Assembly: GCA_003024175.1 (NCBI GenBank)
Contig: MDYQ01000011.1
Location: 62,001-126,000 of the forward strand
Direction: 5' to 3'
DNA length: 64,000 bases
Source: Planoprotostelium fungivorum
Taxonomy: Eukaryota; Evosea; Variosea; Cavosteliida; Cavosteliaceae
This document shows positions 1 through 11,443 of the stretch, one piece after another. A program made the translations under genes and the position numbers. The notes beneath the pieces are model-generated. The model saw nothing but the letters and a program-made list of their open reading frames with translations. It searched no databases and was not told where the DNA came from. How positions within the stretch are numbered: position 1 is the stretch's first letter; every line of letters starts with the position of its first letter.

Positions 1-273
1 GGTCTCTCTCGTCTCTTCGGAAAGAGCCCCCAGGAGGGTGCAGAGGCATCATTGTGGGCGGCTACGTCGATCGACATCAAGGCGGACAATTGTTCAGAAT
101 ATCAAGGAAACTATTACTCGGAGGCTCATGGAAAGCCTGGCACCGAGATCGATGCGGCCAAGGATGAGACGATCGGAGACAACTTCTGGATGTTGTGTGG
201 ACAGTTGACCAGGGAGATCTTGGGAAGAGATCTCGATGTGAACAGACAGACGGCTCAGCCCACCACCGCATGA
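1..273 (+). CDS. Short-chain dehydrogenase/reductase, C-terminal part (retinol dehydrogenase/WWOX-like)
   Basis: The frame is open from the first base to a TGA at 271-273, so only the C-terminal exon of a gene starting outside the window is seen. The run S-P-Q-E-G-A-E-A-S-L-W-A-A-T-S, then Y-Q-G-N-Y-Y-S-E, then a final helix W-M-L-C-G-Q-L-T-R-E matches the end of classical SDR enzymes of the retinol dehydrogenase 11-14 and WWOX type, where 'SPEEGA..SLYLATS' and 'GKYF' precede the last helix. These are NAD(P)-dependent oxidoreductases for retinoids, sterols or other alcohols. The nucleotide-binding G-x-x-x-G-x-G and the catalytic Y-x-x-x-K lie upstream and cannot be checked, so the substrate is unknown. 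An AATAAA starts nine bases after the stop. The next gene runs toward it. Confidence 0.75.
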   Translation, partial: GLSRLFGKSPQEGAEASLWAATSIDIKADNCSEYQGNYYSEAHGKPGTEIDAAKDETIGDNFWMLCGQLTREILGRDLDVNRQTAQPTTA

Positions 274-281
274 AAGAATTG

Positions 282-287
282 AATAAA
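282..287 (+). terminator. Polyadenylation signal of the SDR gene
   Basis: AATAAA lies nine bases downstream of the TGA at 271-273. It fits the very short 3' ends seen for other genes in this window. Confidence 0.5.
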
Positions 288-458
288 ATGGGACTCGCGA
301 TGAAGGGCATTATCATCGGAATGATACACTGAATGAGGACAGATGGGAAGATAGACATGATAAAAGATGAAAAGATCTTCTCACTCGATGATTAAAGAGA
401 AGTGATTCTCATCTATTTACTGCTCGATTATTCGGGGTCAATCTTGAGGATCTATTGA

Positions 459-782
459 CTACTCAATGATCTCACGAGGAGGGTTCATTGTCTTTCCAGA
501 TTGTCTGCAAAAGTTAAGCAAATGGTTTAACTTTTGTTCACATGACGAAAAAATCTCACCTAGGTCCAGACTGTCCCTGAGAAGACTTGTTTCCAGTCTC
601 CTTCAAGAAGCTTCTGTAGTATGCAGAGTTGGTGTCGTAGATCATGCTGATGTCTAAATGATCTTTTCTGCAGCCAATCTCAATCACTACAACGAGTGAA
701 TACCCAAATCGAGGTAATCCCAATCAAAGCTTTGACAACAGCCCACTAAGCCGTATGAACCAGAGACGTACGTCTCTTTCAT
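459..782 (-). CDS. Small three-exon protein of unknown function (about 83 aa)
   Basis: No single frame is long here, but three exons splice cleanly on the minus strand. Exon 1 starts M-K-E-T-Y-V-S-G-S-Y-G-L-V. It joins across a GTATTC...GTTGTAG intron to an exon carrying D-H-L-D-I-S-M-I-Y-D-T-N-S-A-Y-Y-R-S-F-L. A second GTGAG...TTTTGCAG intron leads to M-N-P-P-R-E-I-I-E-stop. Frames stay open through both joins and the donors and acceptors are of the local type, so I regard the gene as real. I do not recognise the family and see no TM segment or signal peptide. It is divergent from the gene starting at 884, about 100 bp away, and convergent with the SDR gene. Its first intron ends in the recurrent GTTGTAG motif. 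Confidence 0.55.
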
Positions 783-883
783 CGTGGATATTTACTGGTA
801 CAGTAACGATCGCCCTGTGTTCTGCAATTTTGATCAAACCGAGGTGCACTACAACTCTGTTGTGGGTGGCCAGCATTGCATAG

Positions 884-3527
884 ATGAAGACGTCACTCTT
901 CTTCCTCCTGTCTATCACTGTGGCATTTTGCCTCTTCACAAAAGATGATCTTCGAGCTGCGATTTTGACGGAGAACAGAGAGACAGACCCTTTCCTATCA
1001 CTGAGCTCCAGCGATCTGGCCAAAGACTGGTCACATGAGGGAGAGGAAGACCTCGTCGCCCGAGTAGATCATCTGATACATTCTTTCGAGGAGGGAATCT
1101 ACGTAGAGGTAACACACGTGCTCATTAATAGACTTGGATTATCTCTATCTCGAATAGTAATCCATTAACACTGATCGAATCACGACTCAATCATTGAAAC
1201 GTTACGAAGGTGTGTCTCGTTGGTTTCCCCTCCAGATCCACAGAGAAGAATGCAACCATCATTGACAGAAATCAACTATCAAAATTGTTGGCTGATATCA
1301 CTCTGGACGATACCGTCACTGCATTATACCCCCGTAATCACGATCGACACGAGATCTTCGTCAAGAGGAAATTTCTATTCCAGGTGAGACGTGATGATCA
1401 AATCGTGTACGATGTTCACACGTTACATCGCAGGTGGTCGAGACAGACGACAAATTAGACAGAAAATTAGGAACGATCATCCAAGGCCACCTCTCACAGA
1501 ATCAAAAGGTTCCCATCCAAGCCGTGAGTCTATCATCGAATGACGTCCCTGATGTCCATCAGATCGACGATGTCATTCGTGAAGATTACAATCGCAGTCC
1601 AGATCGCTCGGTTCGAGTCTACCTCATCAACCCACGTCTACCCACAGATAACTACTCTTACACCTACGGACCTACATCCTGCAGCACTCCCCTCTCCCTC
1701 GGCTCTCGCGACGACAGGTACCACCAAGCGATGACGAATGATGACGTCATCACAGATTCCTGTGGATCGATACGAGAGCAGCCGTGAGCCATTGGGGCAT
1801 GAAGGACATCGGTGAGGGTAACATCAACCCAGGATCTCTTCCTTCCACTCGTCAGACTTATCTGAAGTCACACACGGTGGTGAGTGGTGGACTTTTCGTG
1901 AGGAATTGAAGCCAGCAGAACGAATTGATGGTTTCCATGGTGAGGTTCTTGAGAAGAACTTGTGAATACCTGTTGGCGCCCTCGATATCGCATTATCCTC
2001 TACCAGAACAGAGGAACATCTACCTCCATCTCATCATCATGAGTGATCACGCACTCGGTGGCGGGAAATTCGATTGGAATTTCATTCAGAAGCAGGTGAG
2101 AACGAAGTGTCTGACCGATCTACAACTTGCCCAGGTGAAATCTCTGAATATCCCTGGCCATGAGATTCACTTCAAAGAAACCGTTCATTCGTTCAATGAC
2201 TGTGTTGAATGTGACATCGTATACCGACATGCCTTGAAGGTCATCTTCTGATTCTAAAAATAGACCTGACTCGTTGTAGATGCAGAGAATCAAGGAGAGG
2301 ACGTTGTACCAATTGGACTCGAAGGACCTTCAGAAATGGCTGAAACACTTCCGATCTTCTCTGTGGGGCGAGGTCAGAATGCAATCGGTGGGCGTTGTAG
2401 AACGAGTTGTAGATTGAAGACATCAGACGATCACCATTCCCATCTTCCTCTTCGATCTATCGGCTCACGATGTCTTACCCATCGACGGTCTACACCAGGT
2501 AAATTTCATTCGAATTTCACCGAATATCCATCCATCTTCACGTCAAAAAGCTGAAGAGGGACAGAGTGTAGCGTACGAGGGGATGATCGTTGCGTTTCAA
2601 TCTCAGGCTCCCAGTGCAAACACACAGTACAGGTGATGAGTGTGACACGTGTTATTCTTGCTGACGTGTGCAGCTGTGACAGAGATGACGTCAAGATCGA
2701 TACTCGTGATGCAACGAAGAATGTTCTCTCTTCGATATTGGATACTTTATTGGGTATCTCTCCATCGTGAGTCAAATCCCTTCATCGTGATGATCATCAC
2801 ACGATGATCGGGATGCATGATCATCATGATGCTAATGATGAGTAGACACAAGAGATGGAGTACTCTCCACGAGAGAGAAGTGAACGATTACATGTGGTCT
2901 GTCAGTAGTTCCCCTGGATCCATCTTCTCTCAATCCACACAACTCGCATTCACCGTCGCAGATAACAGTGCTCGTCACGTCATCTACACACAACTCGACG
3001 TGACACTCCGCGAATTGAATTACGTACTGAGACATTTCGAGGTGAAGAGTGTCTCGTTGTAGATCGAACTGACACACTGCAGTCACACGGTAGACACCTG
3101 TACGAGACGTTGACTCTATCTGAACAAATCCAATTTTCACACCGTTGGTACGTCCTCCAATTCAAAGTGAGTTCAGCACGATGACCGTAGATTGACTCGT
3201 TGTAGATCGAAGAGGCGGGTAAGCATTTGAGTCACTTTGAATTCGAATCGGCCAACAAGTATGTCACTTCGATGAAGCACGACGTCACTGCTCTCCACGA
3301 CATGGTGCACGTTGCAGGTGATCGTCTACAACTGGTCTTCTCCTGCAGGAAAGAGGTAAGACATGGAATGAAATCAAGAGGGAGCTGATAGAGGACAGAG
3401 TGAAGAGAGTGTCCTCGTGGCATTGGACACGTACACACGGACGGTGATATTGGTATCACCCTTTGTGTTCGCCCTGTGGGTGGCACTGCGGAGGTGTAGA
3501 CCAACAGAGAACAAGACGAAGAGGTGA
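884..3527 (+). CDS. Secretory-pathway type I membrane protein of the At5g58100/At3g28720 family
   Basis: About ten exons. The start ATG at 884 gives a signal peptide (M-K-T-S-L-F-F-L-L-S-I-T-V-A-F-C-L-F). Exon 2 follows at G-I-Y-V-E|V-C-L-V-G-F-P. Later blocks are F-L-W-I-D-T-R-A-A-V-S-H-W-G, I-Y-L-H-L-I-I-M-S-D-H-A-L-G-G-G, T-I-T-I-P-I-F-L-F-D-L-S-A-H-D-V, Y-E-G-M-I-V-A-F-Q-S, and V-N-D-Y-M-W-S-V-S-S-S-P-G-S-I-F. Near the C-terminus a single TM segment (V-I-L-V-S-P-F-V-F-A-L-W-V-A-L) ends in a basic tail. Order and spacing match, from memory, the large plant proteins At5g58100 and At3g28720 ('VNVVLIGF', 'VIPVFVLSL', 'VNDWLWAAG'). These have a luminal domain and one C-terminal anchor, and a role in cell-wall or membrane trafficking is suspected. 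No catalytic residues are known. Several of its introns hold the CGTTGTAGAT motif. Confidence 0.6.
2393..2414 (+). repeat. Tandem pair of motif half-sites in one intron
   Basis: CGTTGTAG and AGTTGTAGAT, four bases apart, in the intron before T-I-T-I-P-I-F-L-F of the At5g58100-like gene. Confidence 0.7.
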
Positions 3528-3633
3528 ACTACATAACAATCTCTGTCTTCTCATTCATCATCAGACATTGAGGCCGAGAGAAAAGATTCGAATAAAAAGG
3601 ACGAAAGAACGTGTGGTCTTTCTATTGAATGGA

Positions 3634-5991
3634 TTAACAAGAAGAGACACCGGTCTGATCTCTGCTGATCCAACCCTTCTCGAAGGCAGCACGGAGAGAC
3701 CAGTTGTCGCCACCCCAAGTCTTCGACCAAGCCCAGAAGGTCCAGCCTCCATCCAAACGGTTGAACTCTGCGATCTGTGCCTGCATGGCGGCCCTTCCGT
3801 CGTTGATACCTCCATTGGACCACTCGTCGATGATTCCCTTCTTTGGGTTCTTGTTCATGTAGTTGTCCACCTGCCGCTTCCTGTCGTTGCGGATGTAGTT
3901 CAACTTCCAGTCGTCACTCTTGCCCTCGAATCCCTGGTACAACAGTTACACTCGATGGTGATGATGTTGGACTCACCCAGATGTGGTACCAGTGCATGGA
4001 CATCCAGACGTTGGTGTACTGCGGTGGGTTCATAAAGTCGGTCCACTCGGGTTGGTCGGTGTTCTGGTTGGTGATGAGAGGGTTGATGATGATGATCGAG
4101 TCCCTGCTGTATCTGACAGAGTGTCATTTTCATTCCTCTATCCTCTCTTCTCACCTGCGGATGATGTTGTAGGCGTTGATGTAGTAGTTCTTGAGGAGGC
4201 CAGTGTCCACCTTGGGCTCGTTCATGAGGCAGATACCAGTGTAAGCCTTCCTTCCTGCGTACCTCTGCAGGTACATCTCCACAGAATCGAGTGTCTGGGC
4301 TTGGTTCTCTCCGTATCTGTCCCAGTAGTGCTGGTGGGAGTTGTCAGGGGGAGCAGAGTGGTCTGTCAAGTCATGTCAGACGTCAAATCTCGCAGAGAAC
4401 TATACCATCTCCGTTCTGAGAACCAGGAGCACCGTGGATGTCTAAGATGATACCGATTCCCCACTTCTCTCCCCAGTCGAAGGCCTTGAGCCTTGTCATC
4501 TACCATACAAAACGGTGCAGTCTCACCTTATCGATGAATTCAACGGCTCCAAAGGCGTAGCCCTTGGTGGGCTCTACGTGCTGCTTCAGGGGAGCATTCG
4601 CAACTCCACCCTGCACGTCGTAGATGTGCCACCATCCCACGGGCAGTCTGACAGGATTGAGATCTCCTGATACCTCTGTCACTCACCTGACGGCATTCAA
4701 GTTGTTGTCCGACATGATCTTGAAGTCATCTTCGGTGATGAAGTTGGACCAATGTTTTCTCATCGCATCGTTGGCTCTTCCACCGAGACATTGCTCCAAC
4801 ATGGTGGTACCGGGAGACTTTGGTAGTCAGACTTACGTGCGTACGTTACGTCTCACGTTGTTGGTGCTGCAACCGTTGTCGTTCCAGACCCACCCGACCA
4901 TCCACCCCTCCAGGATGAACCAAGATCCCAAATTTCCTCCTCTCACGGGAACTCTTCCCGCCTTCACGTCCTGGTACCACGTCAGTTTTCCTCCATCTAC
5001 AACGAGCCACCTCGAGTCTACGTCCCAGGCAGGATTCGGGGGGTGGTTGAGGCTTGTCCTTTGTACCACCGACGTTGCATCTGGCATCCACAGTATCTGA
5101 GGGAGCGGAGGACTTTAGCCAGCAGAGGAAATTGCAGGTGTCATAATCCCAGGCGGCGCACTGCTCGTTACCAGCACACGCCTTCTCACAATCTGGAGCA
5201 CCTTGATAGGGAGTGAAACGGAGGGGCATGCCGAGCATGTCAGCTACATCGGATCAGCATCGAGGTTCATTCGCTGCGATCACCTCCGACTCTGCTCTTT
5301 CCGACGATCCAACTGGGCTTGACGGACAATTTGTTTCGCATGACGGTTCTGCAGTCGTTGGCGTTCGAGTCGCCGTCGGACAGCTTGGCCTTCAGCCAGC
5401 ATTCTCTGCCGCAGGAGTTGGCGACGATACCGACACAGTTGGGAGTGGAGGCACAGATGGCCATGCAATCCAGGGGAGTCGAAGAGTTACCGTCTAACAT
5501 GAGGGGCATGTTTGGAAGATCATCTGAAACACATTAGCGAGGAGATGATGTCGGTGGGGTACCTCCTGGGCGGTCGACTTTGTATTCGAGTCCATAAGAG
5601 TACTTGGGATTGACGTCAGAGGTGAAACAGGCTTCAGCCTGCACGTATGGGCTGGTGAAATGCTTCAACCAGCAGAACTGCTTTCCCAAACAGGTCTCCC
5701 ATGTCCAGGCGGCACACATTGGCTCAGCGTCACATCTTCAAAGAGACGTTTGAGTTCAAGAGACCACCATCTCATTACTCACCTCTGGTGACACATGGCA
5801 GCTGTTCCGTTGATGATTACCAGAGGCATGTTGGGAAGGTCATTCTGGGGCATGTTGATTCCAACCATCCACGGCCCATTGGCGTGGTCGGCGAAAACCT
5901 GAGACGGCGGGTGAGCTCACATGTCTGTGAGAGATTCAAACACCTGAACCGCCAACAATAGACAGCCCAATAAGAGGGTGGTGCTCTTCAT
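3634..5991 (-). CDS. Secreted GH5-type glycoside hydrolase (exo-beta-1,3-glucanase-like) with N-terminal Cys-rich modules
   Basis: The start at 5991 gives a signal peptide (M-K-S-T-T-L-L-L-G-C-L-L-L-A-V). Three PAN/apple-like modules follow, each with C-x-A-W or C-V-G-I near a C-W-L-K: M-C-A-A-W-T-W-E-T-C...F-C-W-L-K, C-V-G-I-V...E-C-W-L-K, and C-A-A-W-D-Y-D-T-C...L-C-W-L-K. The catalytic part opens with V-R-G-G-N-L-G-S-W-F-I-L-E-G-W and continues V-R-L-P-V-G-W-W-H and G-I-C-L-M-N-E-P. The Glu of N-E-P is the expected acid/base of clan A GH5. It ends with G-G-W-T-F-W-A-W-S-K. This is the fungal exo-1,3-beta-glucanase pattern, so the enzyme probably attacks beta-glucan, such as the walls of yeasts or algae eaten by the host. 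The modules may bind carbohydrate or matrix. A 42-nt intron separates the modules from the catalytic domain and holds the recurrent motif at 4995. Confidence 0.8.
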
Positions 5992-6263
5992 CGGGTGATT
6001 TGGTTATGACCGCCGAACGAGAATTTTTCGGTTGTTGTCAGAAAGCGCAGCAAGATCTAACAGAACCGTATTTGGCTCTTCCATTTCAAACAGTTTCTAC
6101 GCATCAGACACTAGAACACGAGGTGGGATACACGCCTCTTCACAGGCATTATAGACCAGCCTCTGTAGAGGCACAGTATATGGAAACATCAGTCAGAAGT
6201 CTGTCAAAAATAAGAAAAATGACTATAAATCAATCGCTAGCGACATTTATTTCGATGTGAAGA

Positions 6264-6427
6264 ATGTCGCAGGAATGGTTAAGATATCTCAAGGAGAGGA
6301 AAGATGATGTGGAGATCACAAACACGATCATCAGGTAAGAACACAGTCCATCCCTCTTCCATCCATCTCTATTGTGATGATCAGAAGGCATTTGTCAGAG
6401 CTTCCGAAACGGGGTTTTCTCGCGTAG
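6264..6427 (+). CDS. Possible micro-gene, two exons, about 37 aa
   Basis: ATG at 6264 opens M-S-Q-E-W-L-R-Y-L-K-E-R-K-D-D-V-E-I. A GTAAGA...GATCAG intron (about 6336-6384) joins in frame to R-R-H-L-S-E-L-P-K-R-G-F-L-A and a TAG at 6425-6427. The splice sites are of the local type and the product is strongly charged and helical. It is convergent with the RhoGEF gene and an AATAAAA lies downstream near 6555. No family is recognised. The small size makes chance possible. Confidence 0.4.
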
Positions 6428-6581
6428 GTCGATGACGAAGAAAAACTGACTACCGAATTAAACTACTGATAACCTACACCTCATCTCAACACGATGATCC
6501 GATCATGTTCTCACATGTGTCTAGGTCACCTCGATGGATCAAGGGGATCAGATAATAAAAAGGAATGATACAAAAGCTTCT

Positions 6582-8520
6582 TCATTTTCGGTTGAATGAT
6601 TTCGTGCGGTTGAGTGCGTTATTAAGAGGAGTGACTAATGCGGGAGGAAGGTGAAAATCGTCCACATCATGTAGCTGCACTGCTTGTGGAGAGGCTACCG
6701 ACTCGAATGACGCCATCGATGATGCTGAATCACTCCTTCGGAGCTCTCTGCGTGGGCTTTGAAATGAGATGGCCTTCGCCTTGAGTGTGTTCGTGCACTG
6801 TCCAATCGTTCACATTGCGATTCAATCATGTGTCGATCACCTTCTGTAGTTCTCTGATCCAGATGAATTTTTCATCTTCGTTCCTCGTCTTCAAGGTCAC
6901 CGGCCTCTCATTCGGGTTCGACACTTGAAAGATGTTCTCAATGCCTGATCATCCTCAATCATTACGATCCCATCACAATGCACACGCACCTGCCATCTTG
7001 TCGTTCTCCATAAATAATATCCGCGTCTCGTTATGCAGGTTGACGCGGGTAACCATTCTATACTTGCCTCCATACTTCTCTTTTGTAATGAGGAGGAGAT
7101 CATTCATCAGAAACAATAGAACCGGTGTCGCTCCCTCTTTCAAGAGAATTCCTGTTCGGATGAGTCGACGATGAGGTGCACAGAGATCCTGAATGAACGT
7201 CAGACATGATGATGAACGGGACGTCACACCGGTTGGATCGGCTCCAGACTGTTATAGAGGGTGACCATGTGTTGAAAATCTTCTGTCTCTCTCCTCTTTT
7301 CGTTCAACATCCTCGCGATGGCTGATGTGATGTGAGATGACGAATGAGAGTGACAAACTTCTCATCTCACATTTGATCTTCTCTAATGCAGTGGACAGAT
7401 TTGAATAGTCCAAATGTAAGTAGGGTGTGTTCTTCAGCAACTCTTTCAGCAGCAACACATACCTAGGTATCCTCTGTATGGGCATGATTAAAAACTGGAT
7501 CTCGTCAATCTACAGCGTTGTAGAATCGCCTCACGTCCTCCAGGACGAGTCCGTTGCATTCTGGTCTCGATTCCGTCTTCTGTTTGAATTTCAAAGGCGA
7601 GATATTGGCGCCAACTCACCCTCAGCCACTCTGCAAAGGCAGGGTTGGTTCCCTTCAGTCGATTCAAAGAAGCTAGAGCAGTCGGGTAGTTGTTGACGTA
7701 GGCCGTGTGGACTTTGAGAAAATCGACCATGTTGATGAAGATGTCCCCCAGATGAGATGTCCACTTCCAATCTTTCATTCTCGTCTGTAACTCTTCCTGC
7801 ATCTCACATCAACGACCATCATGCATGCATCTTGATGGACTCACGTATATACTCTCATGATAGGCGAAGATGACCTCAATCTGACTGAAGACATCTCGAA
7901 TATCCTCTCTCGTCAAGCCGGACACCTGAGGCGCCGTCGCGACGTCCACATCTTCATACTGCACACGTGTCAATCTTCATCTTATGAAGACTTCTCACCG
8001 TGTAAGAAGATGAGGTTGGTCGGCGCAGCCTGCTGCTGGGAGAGATGTCTGCAGATGATGTACTTCGACTCCTTGGTGTCAATCCCAATCGATCATGTTC
8101 GTCAATAAGAACGGCAGACAGGAGGGGTATACCAAAAAACTGTTCGAATCAGTGATTGAGGAAGAAACATGTGTGAGATTAAGACGTACATCCACTAGTG
8201 TTCGCAGGGATTGCACGTAAAACTTTTCTGTGGTGAGGATCTCGGCAGCAATGCGAGGTCTACAGACTGTCGTAGATGAGCGATGTCTCCTAATGGTGTT
8301 TGTCACCTGACATGGCCTTCCATTCCTTGTAAGTCTTACGACCCAAGTATCCTCGAGCGGCGGCGTGCAGATGTTTGATGATGGTCTTCTCCCATACTTT
8401 ATTCCTCTTGTTCTGCTCCTCTTGCTCTATCCTCTGTCTTTCTGCCTCTTGTCGCTTGTGGAGCGCTTCGATCTCTTTAGCACGCAGTCTGGCATTGGCC
8501 TGGCTGGTCGCATTACCCAT
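6582..8520 (-). CDS. Rho guanine-nucleotide exchange factor (DH-PH) with IQ-like N-terminus
   Basis: Start M-G-N-A-T-S-Q-A-N-A-R-L fits an N-myristoylation site (Gly2, Ser6). An Arg/Glu-rich coil and an IQ-like segment (I-I-K-H-L-H-A-A-A-R-G-Y-L-G-R-K) follow. The DH domain begins R-I-A-A-E-I-L-T-T-E-K-F-Y-V-Q-S-L and includes the diagnostic helix P-I-Q-R-I-P-R-Y-V-L-L-L-K-E-L-L-K. The PH domain has L-L-F-L-M-N-D-L-L-L-I-T-K and ends K-F-I-W-I-R-E-L-Q-K. A last intron leads to a Ser-rich tail (S-P-R-R-E-L-R-R-S-D-S-A-S-S-M) and the stop at 6582-6584. DH-PH proteins load GTP onto Rho/Rac GTPases and steer actin. The IQ-like site and lipid anchor suggest membrane placement and possible calmodulin control. 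The target GTPase cannot be told. The start is 83 bp from the GUF1 start on the other strand. Confidence 0.85.
7509..7524. repeat. Full palindrome of the intron motif (TCTACAGCGTTGTAGA)
   Basis: Both half-sites joined, in the RhoGEF intron just before the exon encoding I-D-E-I-Q-F. Read on the gene strand, the intron ends CGCTGTAG. Confidence 0.7.
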
Positions 8521-8603
8521 CGATGTTCCGATGTCTCCACGAACTCTCTCTTTTTAAGATATCTCAAGGTAGGTGATGTGATGTGATCTTGATCACATCC
8601 GAG
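8521..8603. promoter_or_regulatory. Very short divergent promoter (RhoGEF / GUF1)
   Basis: Only 83 bp separate the two start codons, so both 5' ends and any promoter elements must lie here or inside the first exons. No TATA box or other known element is evident. Confidence 0.4.
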
Positions 8604-11396
8604 ATGAGCTTATTGAGGTTGTCAGGGATTCAACGACTCTCACCGTCCGTTCGCCAGACGATACGCTCGACAACACCCCTTCGCAACTTTGCATCACATG
8701 TCAACAAACCGCTTCAGAGTTGCATTGCCTCTCTTCGGGTGATGATTGGTCATCCTTTCGCGTCCAATGTTTCTTCCTCTTCTCGATATCTTCTCACCGA
8801 TGATGATGTGCGATTGACTCTGCGCAGCATTTGAGCTTCTCTTCTTCCAACAGAACATCTCTCACCGTTCCCTCCGTTCTATCACATCCGAAACGATGTT
8901 TCTCGACATCTCCAGAAGCAGATCAGCAAGGTCGTGTTGACACACAGAGATTAGATATGAGCAAGTTTCCCCAATCACACATCCGAAACTTTTCAGTCAT
9001 CGCTCACATTGGTGATTCCATCTCACAACATTCCATCCGTATATTGATCGTATGATGCACAGATCACGGAAAGACAACATTGAGCAATCGATTGTTAGAG
9101 ATGACGGGAACCATCAACACAGAGGAAGAGAAAGGTGCTCCCTTAGATGCCCTGCAGGTGACCACCCTCATCTTCTACGCTCACCATAGATAGGTGGAGA
9201 AAGAGAGAGGAATCACCGTCAAAGCCCACAGTACATCCATGTTCTACAAATACAATGGAGAGACTTATCTCATCAATCTGATCGACACTCCAGTGAGTCA
9301 AAATTCTCAAATTTTCGTTGTCTGATGATCATCCAGGGCCACGTTGATTTTGGTTACGAAGTTTCACGGTCCCTGTACGCCACACAAGGAGGTGATACGA
9401 TTTTTCGAGAAAAGCCCATCTACAACTCTCCCTGACCTTCCCAGCCGTCCTCGTTGTAGATGCATGCCAGGGTGTGCAGGCTCAGACGATGGCCAACTTC
9501 TTCTTGGCTTTCGATGCTGGCTTGGCCATCGTTCCCGTTATCAATAAGATCGACATGCCTTCAGCACAGATCAACCAGGTGCAAGAGGAGTTGATGAAGA
9601 GCTTCGGCATCACAGAAGAAGAGACCCTCTTGGCATCCGGAAAAACAGGAATGGGTGTGGAGAAGATATTACCCGCCATCATCAAGAACGTACCACCGTG
9701 AGAAATTTCGAGTTACGTAGGGAGGTAATGAAGACAGTCCCATGGGAAATCCAGCGGGGCCTCTCAAGGTCTTGTTGTTCGATAGCTCGTTCGATCGATT
9801 CAGGGGTGTCGTGTGTCTGGTCAAAGTCATGGACGGTGTACTGAAGAGAGGTGAGTTTAGGGTTTAACCAGATGAAATTGGCGGGTTGTAGTTGACCGGA
9901 CGTCAGGTCACAAGATCGCATCCGCCTACACGAAACAAGTGTACGAAGTACAAGACGTCGGAATCTTATACCCTACACAATTGAACACCGGTGCACTGTG
10001 GGTCTGTCTACGTCGACATACGATGACGTGTGCAGTTACACGGGCCAAGTGGGGTTCTTGATTGCGGGTATGAAGACAGTGAAAGAAGCACAAGTGGGGG
10101 ACACTCTCTTCGATCCATCTTCACCCGTGGAAGCCTTACCTGGATTCAAACCCTCGAAGCCCATGGTGAGTCGGATGGTGAGTTGTAGATGGAACTGAAA
10201 TCTCGCAGGTTTTCGCGGGGTTGTACCCGGTCGATTCTTCTGACTTGGAGAAATTGAAAGACGCCATGGCCAAGTTGACATTGAACGATTCCAGTGTCAC
10301 ATTACAGAAGGAGACGAGGTGAGATATCTCCTCTGATGGAGACATTGACAGAGAATGTAGTGATGCATTGGGTATGGGCTTTCGATGTGGGTTCCTAGGG
10401 TTATTGCACATGGACGTTTTCACTGAACGGTTGGAACAAGAATATGGACTGACTGTCATCGTCACTGCCCCTACGGTACCATTCAAGAGTGATTCGGTGA
10501 TCTACATCGTTGTAGACTGACGTACGTCAGTGATCGATGCGGAGGGTAACGAGACGATGATCAACAATCCTTCGCAATTTCCGGAGGGTGAAGCGGGCAA
10601 ATACACATACAAGGAGCCCATGGTGAATGCCAGCATTGTAGTCCCCAGCGAGTTTGTCGGACCAGTCCTTGTCTTGTGCGAGGTGATATCTCATCGTCAT
10701 CATCGTGATCGTCATAATGTCATCACCATCATCATCTTTACCGTAGAGCAGGGTCGAAGAGGAGTTCAACAAGACATGAATCACATGGACACCCGCGTCA
10801 TCTTTAAATACAAGTGATCCCATCTCACTCTCCCACCATCACTCATAAGCATCAGACTCCCCCTCAGCGAGATCAACACAAACTTCTTCGATCGTCTGAA
10901 GCAGATCACCTCAGGCTACGCCACGTTAGATTACGAGGAATGTGGTTACGAACCCGTATCTCTGACGAAAGTCAACATCATGATCAACGGTAGCCCGGTG
11001 GATCCACTCGCCCTCTTAGTACCGAGAGAGAGAGCTGAAGACATGGGAAGGGAGATCGTGACGAGATTGAGAGAGCTGATCGACAGGTGAGAGGAGTGAA
11101 GAGAACTTGATAACGATGACAAGGCAACTCTTCGCCGTGGCGATACAAGCTTCCATCGGCAGTCGAATCGTGGCCAGGGAGAGTTTGTCTGCACTGAGAA
11201 AAGATGTGACGGCGAAATGTGAGTGTTCTTCGTTCGGTGGAGCTGAAGGTTGTAGGTTACGGTGGAGACGTGACGAGAAAGAGGAAGCTGCTGGAGAAGC
11301 AGAAGGAAGGAAAGAAGAGGATGAAGATGATCGGTAACGTGGAAGTGAAGCAGGAGGCTTTCTTGGCCGTCCTCAAGCGAGATTAAAACACTTGTA
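8604..11396 (+). CDS. GUF1: Mitochondrial elongation factor 4 (GUF1/LepA GTPase)
   Basis: ATG at 8604 gives a Ser/Arg-rich presequence without acids ([13 protein letters not shown]), a typical mitochondrial import signal. The GTPase core follows: R-N-F-S-V-I-A-H-I split by an intron from [12 protein letters not shown], then [19 protein letters not shown] and N-K-I-D-M-P. LepA-specific parts include [35 protein letters not shown] and, at the end, [21 protein letters not shown]. LepA/GUF1 binds ribosomes and back-translocates or rescues stalled ones. The stop is TAA at 11394-11396. At least ten short introns, several carrying the recurrent motif (9418, 9884, 10181, 10501). The gene is convergent with the DGK gene, whose stop lies 48 bp away. 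Confidence 0.95.
10501..10516. repeat. Full palindrome of the intron motif (TCTACATCGTTGTAGA)
   Basis: Inside a GUF1 intron of about 60 bp (about 10489-10530, depending on the donor). One central base differs from the perfect palindrome. Confidence 0.7.
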
Positions 11397-11443
11397 CAGC
11401 TCTTTCGATCGTGTGAATACAACATATATCCTCTTCCCTTTTA

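Noticed and set aside
724-1023. 99-aa minus-strand open frame opposite the At5g58100-like start
   Set aside because: It lies antisense to the signal-peptide exon and overlaps the better spliced micro-gene at 459-782 in another frame. It is a shadow.
9451-9463. Copy of the intron motif in GUF1 (also look-alikes at 21242, 21952, 22136, 22384, 24550, 46211, 53490, 54768, 55351, 56589, 56829, 59246)
   Set aside because: These lie in conserved coding exons, where GTTGTAGAT encodes V-V-D, or its complement encodes I-Y-N or S-T-T. They are explained by protein sequence and are not counted.
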